Source of the DNA: Candidatus Methanomethylophilaceae archaeon
Lineage (GTDB): Archaea > Thermoplasmatota > Thermoplasmata > Methanomassiliicoccales > Methanomethylophilaceae
Length of the DNA stretch: 39,265 nucleotides
Direction: 5' to 3'
NCBI GenBank assembly: GCA_944320485.1
Contig: CALUHQ010000034.1
Location: forward strand, 1-39,265
A model generated the notes under the pieces. The model did no database searches, was not told where the DNA came from, and saw only the letters and a list, made by a program, of their open reading frames with translations. Positions 15,547-23,659 of the stretch are shown in pieces (the stretch's first letter is position 1; the number at the start of each line of letters is the position of its first letter). A program made the translations under genes and the position numbers.

Positions 15547-16859
15547 CCTTTGTAGACCTCGTCCAGCGTCCTGAGGACCACGTTGTTATCGTCCCTGGCG
15601 ACCGCCTGAAGGTCCGGGTCGAACCCTGGCCCGGAGAACAGGGCGTAGAGCTTGTTCGACCCGTCGACCTTCTTGCCCCTCTCCATCAGGATGTCCAGGT
15701 CTGATTTGTTGAACGGGTCGCCGAACAGCCTGCATCTGGCGATTATGATCCTCCTCACGTCGTCCACGGTCACGGATGCGACGAAGTCTATCACGGAGTC
15801 GCGGGAATCGTCCTTCCTGCGGAGCTTCCCGATGAACGTGTAGTCGTAGTTGAACGTGACGTAGTCCATGCACACGGTCTTGAACCCGCGCTCCATGTAC
15901 GCGTCGATGTCGACGCGGGCCATCGTGAATGCGTCCTCGGGAGCCTCGAACTCCACCTGATGGGTGTACCTGTGGACGACCTCGAAGAAGAAGCGGATGA
16001 GGTTGCTGCTGATCGTGTACACGGCCCTCCTGGACACACCGGAGGACACCTCCTTCTGGATCAGTCCCTTGTGCTCCATGTCCTCCACGATCTTCCCGCA
16101 CGACGACGAGCTGATGTTCGCGCGGGACGAGATGTCCTTGACGCTCTCGGCGCCGGACGCCATCGCGGACAGCACCTTGTTGCAAGTGAGTCCGAGCCCC
16201 TCGGACGTGACGAGCCCCTCGGTCTCCAGGGAGAAGACAGACATGTGGTCGAAGAAGCTGTTCCTGATGATGTCCAGGGGCTTGCCCTGGAACAGCTTCT
16301 GGTATGCGGGGGTGCCCCCGACTATGCTGTAGGCCATCAGATGCTCGAGGGGGCTGTAGTCAGGGTGGAAGCCCTTGCACTCCAGGTACGTCATCGGCCT
16401 CAGGTCCAGGGTGTAGTAGAACCTGCCGAACACGGAGTTGTTGTTGTCGCAGACCACCAGCATCATCCTGGTGGATGCGAGGTCGCGGTTCATGAACGAC
16501 CTCAGGTAGGAGTTGAACTCGGGGAAGTTGCCGACGATGTCGGAGTAGCGGTCGATCATCACGACCACCTTCTTCTTTCCGCATATCTTGACCAGGGTCG
16601 GGAACAGGTCCAGGATGTCCTCCACGCGCACCTCCCTCCCGGCGAACCTCGAGAGCGCCACGCTGATCTCGCGGAGGTTCTCGGACTTGAGGCCGTTCAC
16701 GCCGGTGAGGTAGATGTGCGGTTTGTCGGACGAGAACCCGCGAAGTATGGTAGTCTTCCCCAGATGCCTGCGACCGCAGATGGCACAGGCCACGGGTGTC
16801 TTCCCATAGAGTTCCTCGAGGAACTTCAGCTCCTCCGTACGTCCAACGCATCCATCCAT
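15543..16859 (-). CDS. archaeal AAA ATPase with DUF234-like C-terminal domain
   Basis: This 438-residue protein belongs to the archaeal ATPase (arCOG/DUF234) group of unknown role. Walker A is CGRRHLGKTT (about residues 28-37). Walker B reads VVVMIDRYSD, with Arg where most members have the catalytic Glu. A winged-helix segment follows (about 230-300, SVKDISSRANISSSSCGKIV). The C-terminal domain resembles the PD-(D/E)XK-like DUF234 region: the Asp of VIDFVA is kept, but the ECK-like motif reads ARCR, so nuclease activity is doubtful. The start is ATG 16859, about 26 bp from a TATA box. The stop overlaps glpK by 4 nt, which is unexpected for this family. Confidence 0.78.
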   Translation of the reverse strand: MDGCVGRTEELKFLEELYGKTPVACAICGRRHLGKTTILRGFSSDKPHIYLTGVNGLKSENLREISVALSRFAGREVRVEDILDLFPTLVKICGKKKVVVMIDRYSDIVGNFPEFNSYLRSFMNRDLASTRMMLVVCDNNNSVFGRFYYTLDLRPMTYLECKGFHPDYSPLEHLMAYSIVGGTPAYQKLFQGKPLDIIRNSFFDHMSVFSLETEGLVTSEGLGLTCNKVLSAMASGAESVKDISSRANISSSSCGKIVEDMEHKGLIQKEVSSGVSRRAVYTISSNLIRFFFEVVHRYTHQVEFEAPEDAFTMARVDIDAYMERGFKTVCMDYVTFNYDYTFIGKLRRKDDSRDSVIDFVASVTVDDVRRIIIARCRLFGDPFNKSDLDILMERGKKVDGSNKLYALFSGPGFDPDLQAVARDDNNVVLRTLDEVYKG

Positions 16860-16880
16860 GCTCCCTCGAAGGGAATGTCT

Positions 16881-16890
16881 GGTATTAAAG
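16881..16890 (-). promoter_or_regulatory. TATA box for the ATPase-glpK operon
   Basis: The minus strand reads CTTTAATACC about 26 bp before the ATG at 16859. Between box and ATG lies a small inverted repeat, TCCCT-CGA-AGGGA (16862-16874), which could be an operator overlapping the start site. Confidence 0.45.
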
Positions 16891-16920
16891 GGGGCCGAAG
16901 ACGATTGAAAGACGAGTGAC

Positions 16921-16955
16921 CGCGACCCCGACGGAAGGGGATGCTTCGGGTCGCG
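16921..16955. promoter_or_regulatory. inverted repeat in the divergent ATPase/ech promoter region
   Basis: Arms CGCGACCC (16921-16928) and GGGTCGCG (16948-16955) are perfectly complementary across 19 nt. The element lies between two divergent promoters, so a terminator role is unlikely and a regulator site or RNA hairpin is possible. No family is identified. Confidence 0.3.
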
Positions 16956-16977
16956 ACGAAGGAATTTACAAGTCATC

Positions 16978-16985
16978 TTTAAATA
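16978..16985 (+). promoter_or_regulatory. TATA box for the ech operon
   Basis: TTTAAATA is a good box A. Transcription would start near 17008, about 10 nt before the echA ATG. The single box serves six overlapping or closely spaced genes. Confidence 0.55.
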
Positions 16986-17018
16986 CACAACCACAGCGAG
17001 GGCTCGTGATGTCGACCC

Positions 17019-18935
17019 ATGAATGACATACTGTTCATGATGGCGTTCCCCTTCATCGCCGCCTGCCTGCTGCTGGTCACCCGGGGCGACAGGGCGAGGG
17101 CGGTGATCGCGGAGGTCTCGGCGGCGATAATCATCGCATCGTCCGTCTGGGTCGCCTGGAACTATCTGGGCGAACCGCAGGCGTTCGAGTTCCACAGCGA
17201 GACCGTGGGACTGATGATGTTCGCGGCCGAGGTGATACTCGGGCTGGCGGTCGTCGGCCTGGGTGTCAGGCATAGGAAGTACCCGGCCGTGGCGCTGGGT
17301 ATCGTGCAACTCTGCATGTCCGTGTACTTCGAGTTCGTCCTCAAGGAGGGCATCGAGACCGAACATGCGCTCTACATCGACGACCTGTCCATCCTGATGG
17401 TCCTGATAATAGGGGTCATCGGGAGCCTGATCTGCGTCTACGCGGTCGGCTACATGCGCGATTTCCAGGAGTATCACGGCGGCGAGCCCGACAGGCGCCC
17501 GTGGTTCTTCTTCCTGCTCTACACGTTCCTGAGCGCGATGTTCGGGATCGTCCTGTCCAACGACCTCGTATGGATGTTCTTCTTCTGGGAGGTCACCACC
17601 CTGTGCTCGTTCGCCCTGATCGGATACACCAGGACGGACGAGGCCGTCAACAACTCGTTCAGGCAGCTGACGTTCAACCTGGTGGGAGGGATATGCTTCC
17701 TCGCCGCCCTGATGGTCATGGCGTCCGAGTACGGGCGCCTGGACATGGTGTCGCTCCTCGCCGGGGACTCCGGCGAGAGGTGGCTCCTGCTGATCGTGGG
17801 CCTCCTGGCCGTGGCCGGGATGATCAAGGCCGCCCAGATGCCGGTCCACACGTGGTTGCTCGGGGCGATGGTGGCGCCGACCCCCACGTCCGCGCTGCTG
17901 CATTCTTCGACCATGGTCAAGGCGGGAGTGTTCCTGCTGCTGAAGCTGTCGCCGCTGATGCTCACCGACGGCGACCCCAACGCGATCGGCTACATGGTGA
18001 TGTCCGTGGGAGGCATAACGTTCCTCCTGGCGTCCATGGCCGCGATATCCCAGACCAACGCCAAGAGGGTCCTGGCCTACTCGACCATAGCGAACCTCGG
18101 GCTGATCGTGGTGTGCGCGGGCATCGGCACGCCGGAGGCTGTCTGGGCCGGCATCATGCTGACCCTGTTCCATGCGGTCACCAAGTCCCTGCTGTTCCTC
18201 TGCGTCGGTACCGCGGAGCACCACATCGGGAGCAGGGACATCGAGGACATGGACGGGCTCTTCACCCGCATGCCCAAGCTCGCCATCATAATGATCGTCG
18301 GCATAGCCGCCATGTTCCTGGCCCCGTTCGGGATGCTGATCTCCAAGTGGGCGGCGCTGACGTCGTTCGTCGACAGCGGCTACGTGCTGACCATCGCATG
18401 CCTGGTCTTCGGCAGCGCCGTCACCTCGTTCTACTGGACCAAGTGGATGGGGAAGCTGGCCGCGGTCGTCGTACGCGGGGAGGAATGCGAGGGCACCGTG
18501 CGTCCGCAGGAGTGGTCGGTGTTCGCCGTGCTCTGCGTGCTGGTGCTCCTGTGCGTAATCGGCTACCCGCTGATATCAGAGCACATCGCGGTGCCCTGGA
18601 TCGAGGGCGCGTTCGGCGTGTTCCACGAGAGCCTGGTGCCCCTCCTGGACGTCGAGAACATGTACCTGGTGCTGATCATGCTGGTCGCGCTCATCCTCAT
18701 CCCTCTGCCGTTCTTCGGCAGGACGAAGAGGCGGGTCGTGCCCAACTACCTGTCCGGAGTCGGCATCGACAACAACACTTACACGGGCTCCATGGGCGCA
18801 ACTGTGGACGTGACCCTCCGCAACTGGTACATGGAGGACTGGTTCGGCGAGCGCAGGATCGGGAGGATCGGCGAGGCGGTGACCCTGGTGGTCATAGCCG
18901 TGGCGATCATCGCGGTCGCGGGAGGGTTCGCATGA
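17019..18935 (+). CDS. echA: Ech energy-converting hydrogenase subunit A (NuoL/MrpA-like ion pump)
   Basis: The 638-residue polytopic protein is the large antiporter-like subunit of a membrane [NiFe] hydrogenase, related to NuoL of complex I and thought to move protons or Na+. Many hydrophobic helices are evident. Hallmarks are FFFWEVTTLCSFALIGYTR (Glu in the proton path), IKAAQMPVHTWLLGAM with APTPTSALLHSSTMVKAG, and the TNAKRVLAYSTIANLG helix. A hydrophilic loop near residue 580 precedes a final helix. It is first in a six-gene cluster whose order A-F matches Methanosarcina ech. Its TGA overlaps the ATG of echB. Confidence 0.93.
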   Translation: MNDILFMMAFPFIAACLLLVTRGDRARAVIAEVSAAIIIASSVWVAWNYLGEPQAFEFHSETVGLMMFAAEVILGLAVVGLGVRHRKYPAVALGIVQLCMSVYFEFVLKEGIETEHALYIDDLSILMVLIIGVIGSLICVYAVGYMRDFQEYHGGEPDRRPWFFFLLYTFLSAMFGIVLSNDLVWMFFFWEVTTLCSFALIGYTRTDEAVNNSFRQLTFNLVGGICFLAALMVMASEYGRLDMVSLLAGDSGERWLLLIVGLLAVAGMIKAAQMPVHTWLLGAMVAPTPTSALLHSSTMVKAGVFLLLKLSPLMLTDGDPNAIGYMVMSVGGITFLLASMAAISQTNAKRVLAYSTIANLGLIVVCAGIGTPEAVWAGIMLTLFHAVTKSLLFLCVGTAEHHIGSRDIEDMDGLFTRMPKLAIIMIVGIAAMFLAPFGMLISKWAALTSFVDSGYVLTIACLVFGSAVTSFYWTKWMGKLAAVVVRGEECEGTVRPQEWSVFAVLCVLVLLCVIGYPLISEHIAVPWIEGAFGVFHESLVPLLDVENMYLVLIMLVALILIPLPFFGRTKRRVVPNYLSGVGIDNNTYTGSMGATVDVTLRNWYMEDWFGERRIGRIGEAVTLVVIAVAIIAVAGGFA

Positions 18936-19801
18936 GCGACATCGAAGCCATAATCCTGGCACTGGTGTACCTGATACTCGCCCCGGTGGCTGGTTGCGTC
19001 CTGGCGGGGGTCGACAGGAAGCTGTCCGCGAGGATGCAGGGCAGACGCGGGCCGCCCATCAGGCAGCCGTACTACGACGTCAGGAAGTTCATGGAGAAGG
19101 AGCAGATAACCTCCAACGGGGTGCAGGACTTCTACGTGGCCTGCTACCTGCTGTTCGTGATCGTCACTGGGTGCATGTTCTTCGCTGGCATGGACCTGCT
19201 GCTGGTGCTGTTCACGCTGACCCTGGGCGAGACGTTCCTGATCCTGGCGGCGTACTGCTCCGGGTCGCCGTTCTCGCAGGTCGGGGCCCAGAGGGAGCTG
19301 TACGTGGCCATGGCCTACGAGCCGATCCTGCTGCTGGCGGCGATCGCGTTCTACCTGCAGACTGGGAGCTTCGCCATCGGGGACATCGCATCGTCGGACG
19401 GCATGGCGGTCATCCCGCTGATCGGGGTCTTCGTCGCGTTCCTGTACGCGCTGACCATGAAGCTCAGGAAGTCGCCGTTCGACCTGAGCATGTCCCACCA
19501 CGCCCACCAGGACTTGGTCAGGGGTATGACCACGGAGTTCTCGGGGAGGACCCTCGCCATGCTGGAGGTCTCCCACTGGTACGAGAACATCATGCTGCTG
19601 GCCCTGGTGGCCCTGTTCTTCATGGACGGGACGTGGGTAGGCTTCGCCGTCGGCCTGGTGGTGGCCGTCCTGGCCTACCTGCTCGAGGTGTACATAGACA
19701 ACGGATTCGCCAGGATGAAGTGGCAGACGGCCCTGAAGAGCGGATGGGTCGTCGCCCTCGTCCTCGGCGTGGGGAACGTGATCGTCCTTCTGCTGATGTG
19801 A
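18932..19801 (+). CDS. echB: Ech hydrogenase subunit B (NuoH-like membrane subunit)
   Basis: The 289-residue membrane protein is the NuoH/HyfC homologue that links the hydrophilic hydrogenase module to the ion-translocating arm. It shows about eight helices. Family segments are DRKLSARMQGRRGPP (first cytoplasmic loop, contacts the N2-cluster subunit), QPYYDVRKFMEKE, and the acidic loop KLRKSPFDLSMSHHAHQD followed by GMTTEFSGRTLAMLEVSHWY. ATG overlaps the echA stop as ATGA, ensuring coupled synthesis. Located in the cytoplasmic membrane. Confidence 0.93.
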   Translation: MSDIEAIILALVYLILAPVAGCVLAGVDRKLSARMQGRRGPPIRQPYYDVRKFMEKEQITSNGVQDFYVACYLLFVIVTGCMFFAGMDLLLVLFTLTLGETFLILAAYCSGSPFSQVGAQRELYVAMAYEPILLLAAIAFYLQTGSFAIGDIASSDGMAVIPLIGVFVAFLYALTMKLRKSPFDLSMSHHAHQDLVRGMTTEFSGRTLAMLEVSHWYENIMLLALVALFFMDGTWVGFAVGLVVAVLAYLLEVYIDNGFARMKWQTALKSGWVVALVLGVGNVIVLLLM

Positions 19802-19812
19802 GGTGAGATGAC

Positions 19813-20247
19813 ATGTCATACGCGAAGAGGTCCCCATGGCTGCTGCACTACGACGCATCCAGCTGCAACGGGTGCGACATAGAGGTGCTCGCCTGCCTCA
19901 CCCCGGTATACGACGTGGAGAGGTTCGGGATCATAAACACCGGGGATCCGAAGCAGGCGGACATCCTGCTCATCACCGGTGCCGTGAACGACCAGAACAA
20001 GGAGGTCGTCAAACAGCTTTATGAACAGATGCCCGAGCCGAAGGTGGTCGTGGCGGTCGGGATCTGCGCCTGTTCGGGCGGGATCTTCAGGGACTGCTAC
20101 AACATCCTCGGCGGGGTCGACACGGTCATCCCGGTGGACGTCTACGTCCCGGGATGCGCGGCCAGGCCGGAATCCATAATCGACGGGGTCGTGAAGGGCC
20201 TCGGGGTCCTGGAGGAGAAGCAGAGGAAGATGGAGGCAGAGAGATGA
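19813..20247 (+). CDS. echC: Ech hydrogenase small subunit C (NuoB-like, proximal [4Fe-4S] cluster)
   Basis: The 144-residue subunit carries the single proximal [4Fe-4S] cluster that passes electrons to the [NiFe] site. Four cysteines in the NuoB pattern are visible: SCNGCD (Cys18, Cys21), GICACSGG and PGCAARPE. As in group 4 hydrogenases, no twin-arginine signal is present, so it faces the cytoplasm. It is 11 nt from echB, preceded by an AGGTGAGATG-type ribosome-binding site, and its stop overlaps the echD start (ATGA). Confidence 0.95.
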   Translation: MSYAKRSPWLLHYDASSCNGCDIEVLACLTPVYDVERFGIINTGDPKQADILLITGAVNDQNKEVVKQLYEQMPEPKVVVAVGICACSGGIFRDCYNILGGVDTVIPVDVYVPGCAARPESIIDGVVKGLGVLEEKQRKMEAER

Positions 20248-20603
20248 CGGAGGAGCAGATCTTCGAGGACCTGTCCCCGGCCGACGTCTACCGGACCGCG
20301 GAGGCCCTCCGCGCCGACGGGTACCGCATGGTGCAGATCTGCGGCGTCACCCGCGAGGGGTCCACGGAGGTCCTGTACTCGTTCGACAGGGACCACAGGC
20401 TAGTGAACTACAGGGTGGACGTGCCGTTCGGCACATCCGTGAGGAGCATCACGCCAGTCTACTGGGCCGCGTTCGTCTACGAGAACGAGGTCCACGACCT
20501 GTTCGGCGTGGAGTTCGAGGACAGCAAGCTGGACTACAAGGGCAACTTCTTCAGGATGTCGGCCAAGACCCCCTGGAAGGGCCCGGAGAAGGAGGTGTCC
20601 TGA
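20244..20603 (+). CDS. echD: Ech hydrogenase subunit D (NuoC-like, 30 kDa-subunit family)
   Basis: This 119-residue protein is the short NuoC-like connecting subunit. Family signature is the C-terminal run PVYWAAFVYENEVHDLFGVE, then a polar end near GNFFRMSAKTPWKGPEK. The ATG at 20244 is taken because it overlaps the echC stop; earlier in-frame codons would produce a shadow sequence of echC. The end overlaps echE by one base (TGATG). Confidence 0.92.
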   Translation: MTEEQIFEDLSPADVYRTAEALRADGYRMVQICGVTREGSTEVLYSFDRDHRLVNYRVDVPFGTSVRSITPVYWAAFVYENEVHDLFGVEFEDSKLDYKGNFFRMSAKTPWKGPEKEVS

Positions 20604-21682
20604 TGGGTAAGAGGACCATAGTGCCCTTCGGGCCGCAGCATCCCGCCCTCCCGGAGCCGGTCCATCTGGACCTGGAGCTCGAGGACGAGACCGTCGTCCG
20701 CGCGGTCCCCTCCATCGGGTACGTCCACAGGGGCCTGGAGAAGCTGACCGAGTCGTACGACTACGAATCCATGACCTACGTCATGGAGAGGGTCTGCGGC
20801 ATCTGCAGCTTCGGTCACGGGTGGGGGTACACGGGCGCCGTCGAGGGCCTCATGGGTGTGAACATCCCAGACAGGGCCGAGTACCTGAGGATAGTGTTCC
20901 ACGAGCTCTCGAGGGTGCACAGCCATCTCCTATGGCTCGGCCTCCTGGCCGACGGGCTCGGCTTCGACAGCCTGTTCATGCACTGCTGGAGGATCCGCGA
21001 GAAGGTCCTGGACGTCTTCGAGGCCGTCACCGGCGGGAGGGTCATCCTGTCCTACTGCAAGGTGGGAGGGGTGAAGAAGGACCTGACGCCGGAGATGGTC
21101 CAGAGGATAGTCTCCATGTGCGACGACATCGAGGAGGACATGAGGAGGACCGGATACGTGTTCATGAAGGACTCCTCGGTCAGGAACAGGCTGTGCGGGA
21201 CCGGGGTGCTCTCCAAGGAGGATGCCGTGGAGCTGTGCTGCGTCGGACCGGTGGCCAGGGGCTCCGGGGTGGACAACGACGTCCGCTCCGCGTCCAAATG
21301 GTACCGCGAGGTCGGATTCGAGCCTGTGCTCTACGACGAGGGCGACTGCTGGTCGAGGTGCATGGTGAGGGTCGACGAGGTCGTCCAGTCCCTGAACCTT
21401 GTCAGGACCGCACTCAGGAACCTTCCCGACGGCGACATCGCCGTACCCGTCAAGGGTCCGGCACCCGTCGGGGACTTCGCCTTCAGGGTGGAGCAGCCCC
21501 GCGGGGAGGCGTTCTACTACGTCCAGGGCAACGGGACGAAGAACCTCGGCCGCGCCAGGGTTCGCACACCGACGAACATCAACATACCCGCGATGGTCAG
21601 GACACTGCAGGGATGCAACCTGCAGGACGTGTCGATGCTGGTGATCACCATCGACCCCTGCATAAGCTGCACGGAGCGCTGA
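20603..21682 (+). CDS. echE: Ech hydrogenase large subunit E (catalytic [NiFe] subunit)
   Basis: The 359-residue catalytic subunit binds the [NiFe] centre through two CxxC pairs, both intact: ERVCGICSFGH (Cys65, Cys68) and the C-terminal DPCISCTER (Cys353, Cys356). This separates it from FpoD/NuoD, which have lost these ligands. The protein ends three residues after the last cysteine. There is thus no C-terminal extension to cleave, as known for EchE of Methanosarcina, and no maturation protease would be needed. It reversibly couples ferredoxin oxidation to H2 production and ion pumping. Confidence 0.96.
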   Translation: MGKRTIVPFGPQHPALPEPVHLDLELEDETVVRAVPSIGYVHRGLEKLTESYDYESMTYVMERVCGICSFGHGWGYTGAVEGLMGVNIPDRAEYLRIVFHELSRVHSHLLWLGLLADGLGFDSLFMHCWRIREKVLDVFEAVTGGRVILSYCKVGGVKKDLTPEMVQRIVSMCDDIEEDMRRTGYVFMKDSSVRNRLCGTGVLSKEDAVELCCVGPVARGSGVDNDVRSASKWYREVGFEPVLYDEGDCWSRCMVRVDEVVQSLNLVRTALRNLPDGDIAVPVKGPAPVGDFAFRVEQPRGEAFYYVQGNGTKNLGRARVRTPTNINIPAMVRTLQGCNLQDVSMLVITIDPCISCTER

Positions 21683-21686
21683 TACC

Positions 21687-22046
21687 ATGGGCATACTGAA
21701 GTTCGGGGGCAGGCTGCTGTCGAACATGGTGCACAAGCCGGTCACCAGGAACTATCCCGCGGAGCCACGCGAGTACACGGACCGCACACGCGGGCACGTG
21801 GAGTTCGATCCCGGGAGATGCATCCTGTGCAACATCTGCGGGAAGAAGTGCCCGACGGGCTCCATACATATGGACAAGGCCGCCAGGAAGCTGACCGTGG
21901 ACAGGATGCTCTGCATCCAGTGCGGGTACTGCGTCGATGTCTGTCCGAAGAAGTGCCTCTCCATGGCCGCGGATTACATACCTCCGGACACTGAGAAGAT
22001 CATTGACACCTACCAGGTCCCCGAGAAGCCCAAGGAAGAGGCCTGA
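21687..22046 (+). CDS. echF: Ech hydrogenase subunit F (2x[4Fe-4S] ferredoxin-like, NuoI-type)
   Basis: The 119-residue polyferredoxin-like subunit takes electrons from soluble ferredoxin. Two CxxCxxCxxxCP motifs are complete: Cys45-48-51-55 and Cys76-79-82-86. The tail is Glu/Pro/Lys-rich. It begins 4 nt after the echE stop and closes the operon, which ends in two hairpins. No hyp maturation genes are nearby. Confidence 0.94.
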   Translation: MGILKFGGRLLSNMVHKPVTRNYPAEPREYTDRTRGHVEFDPGRCILCNICGKKCPTGSIHMDKAARKLTVDRMLCIQCGYCVDVCPKKCLSMAADYIPPDTEKIIDTYQVPEKPKEEA

Positions 22047-22058
22047 TTACGAAACAGG

Positions 22059-22115
22059 GGTCCGTCGGACCTCATTCAACCCCGGGCCGTGCGGTCCGGG
22101 GAACCACTTTTCATC
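22059..22115 (+). terminator. tandem hairpins after echF
   Basis: A small hairpin GGTCC-GTC-GGACC (22059-22071) is followed by a 9-bp hairpin (22080-22088 with 22093-22101, one G-T pair, loop GTGC) and then a T-rich stretch containing CTTTTCATCCTTCT. Position and T-richness fit a terminator for the ech operon. Confidence 0.55.
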
Positions 22116-22164
22116 CTTCTGTAAACGTCAGGTAATTAGCACGGGGTGCCGGAGTTCTTCGGAG

Positions 22165-22246
22165 ATTTTAAAATAGGTGTAATTCAGGCCCTATAAGTTT
22201 TCAAAATAGGTGTATCAAAAGGCTGATCAGATTTTAAAATAGGTGT
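22165..22246 (+). repeat. three 16-bp direct repeats at exact 33-bp spacing
   Basis: Copies lie at 22165-22180, 22198-22213 and 22231-22246. Two are identical (ATTTTAAAATAGGTGT); the middle one differs at its left side (TTTTCAAAATAGGTGT). Starts are 33 bp apart in both cases, and the 17-bp spacers differ in sequence. The array is AT-rich within GC-rich surroundings and ends 22 bp before the ATG of the frameshifted ATPase. Each copy includes a TATA-like core, so it may act as a promoter/operator set. It is too short and too few for a CRISPR. Confidence 0.75.
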
Positions 22247-22268
22247 TATCATATAACAATCGAGAATG

Positions 22269-23611
22269 ATGACGACATTCAGACGGAAGATATACGCGGA
22301 GATGCTGGACTGGAAGGAGAGGTACAGCAGCAGGTATGCGTTGCTCACCGAGGGGGCCCGTCGCGTAGGGAAAACGACATTCGCCGAGGAGTTTGCGAGG
22401 AACGAGTTCGAGAACCATCTTCTGATCGATTTCACCAGGGTCGGTGAGGAGACGAAGCAACAGTTCAGGGATCTGGCCGACGATCTGGATGCGCTCTTCC
22501 GCTATCTTCAGTTCAGAGTACAGTTCTCAAGGAGGGCAAGAGCGTCATCATCTTCGACGAGGTGCAGGCGTTCCCCATAGTCAGACAGCTCATCAAGCAT
22601 CTCGTGAAGGACGGTCGTTACAGTTACATCGAGACCGGGTCACTGATCTCGCTCAAACAAAACGTCGAGGACATCCTCATACCGTCCGAGGAGATGCGCA
22701 TACAGATGCATCCCATGGACTTCGAGGAGTTCCTATGGGCACAGGGGGATGCATCCACTGCGGATCTCCTCAGGGAGTCCTTCGAATCGCTCACGCCGAT
22801 GGGCAGTTCCATCCATAAACATCTGATGCAGAAGTACACGACCTACATGCTGGTCGGGGGGATGCCTCAGGCAGTGGAGACGTTCATAGACAGCAACAAC
22901 TTCGACGAGGTCGAAGCGGTCAAAAGGACCATCCTCAGCATATACAGGGATGATACCGGGAAGATAAAATCGGACAGAGGTTCCAAGTCCAGACGTATAT
23001 TGGATCACATCCCGGCGTTGCTGTCGAGGCATGATAAAAGCTTCTCCCCATCGCAGTTGAGGAAGGGTTCGAAGACCCGCGAGTATTTCGAATCCGTGAC
23101 CTGGCTCGCCGAGTCCAAGATGGTGAACGTATGTCACTGCGCGTCGGATCCAGGGCTCGCCATGGGACTCAGCATAGACGAGCATTCGTTCAAGCTGTAC
23201 ATGCTCGACACGGGTCTTCTGGTGTCCGGATCGTTCCTGTCCAACACAGACACGTATTCGGAACTCTACGACAGGGTTCTGAAGGGGAATCTGAGCATGA
23301 ACAAGGGGATGCTCTTGGAGAATATCGTCGCCCAGGAGCTCACGGTGAGGAACCACGAACTTTTGTTCTGCAGATTCTGGGTCAAGGAGACGAAGAATCC
23401 GCAGGAGATCGATTTCATGCTCGTCAAGGACGGGAAGGTCATCCCCCTGGAGGTGAAATCGGGGGCGGACTCCACCAGGCATGTTTCTCTGGACAGGTTC
23501 ATGGATAAATTCCGGACGGTGACAGGCGGTGCCTATGTGATCCACACCAAGGACCTCAGGGTCGACGGCGACATCGTGTACCTGCCGGTGTACATGACCA
23601 TGTTCCTGTAA
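22269..23611 (+). pseudogene. AAA ATPase with DUF4143 and nuclease-like C-terminus, broken by a frameshift
   Basis: Two frames together make one protein of about 447 residues. Frame one (from ATG 22269; an ATG at 22266 also exists) gives Walker A LLTEGARRVGKTT. Frame two resumes by about 22526 with LKEGKSVIIFDEVQAFP (Walker B), then the sensor-like YIETGSLISLKQ, MHPMDFEEFLW, LVGGMPQAVETFI and, at the end, NPQEIDFMLVKDG...LEVKSG, an intact D/ExK nuclease-like motif. The shift equals loss of one base (or gain of two) between about 22490 and 22525, where no clear slippery heptamer is seen. Base use is more AT-rich than neighbours, suggesting transfer. Sequencing error or programmed frameshift remain possible. 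Confidence 0.8.
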
Positions 23612-23657
23612 TTTAGGAATGACTAAACTATTTATACTCATTTTAGGATATCCTAAA
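23612..23657 (+). promoter_or_regulatory. flavodoxin promoter: TATA box between two TTTAGG/CTAAA operator-like sites
   Basis: A perfect 18-bp palindrome TTTTAGGATATCCTAAAA (23641-23658) ends one base before the ATG. A related imperfect site, TTTAGGAATGACTAAA, lies at 23612-23627, 30 bp away. TATTTATAC (23629-23637) sits between them, about 26 bp before the ATG, so transcription starts at the ATG. A protein at either site would block TBP or polymerase. The half-site resembles the TTAGG/CCTAA of DtxR/IdeR-type metal regulators. Confidence 0.7.
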
Positions 23658-23659
23658 AC

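Noticed and set aside
17019-22046. Fpo-like (headless complex I) operon
   Set aside because: EchE keeps both CxxC pairs that bind nickel, and only six subunits in ech order are present, with no NuoA, J, K, M or N homologues.
22165-22246. CRISPR array
   Set aside because: Three 16-bp repeats with 17-bp spacers are too short and few, and no cas gene is nearby.
22184-22435. A minus-strand frame through the 33-bp repeats, repeating TPILK every 11 codons
   Set aside because: The period is a multiple of three, so a repeat peptide was considered. A stop codon interrupts the second unit and the rest of the frame is antisense to the ATPase.
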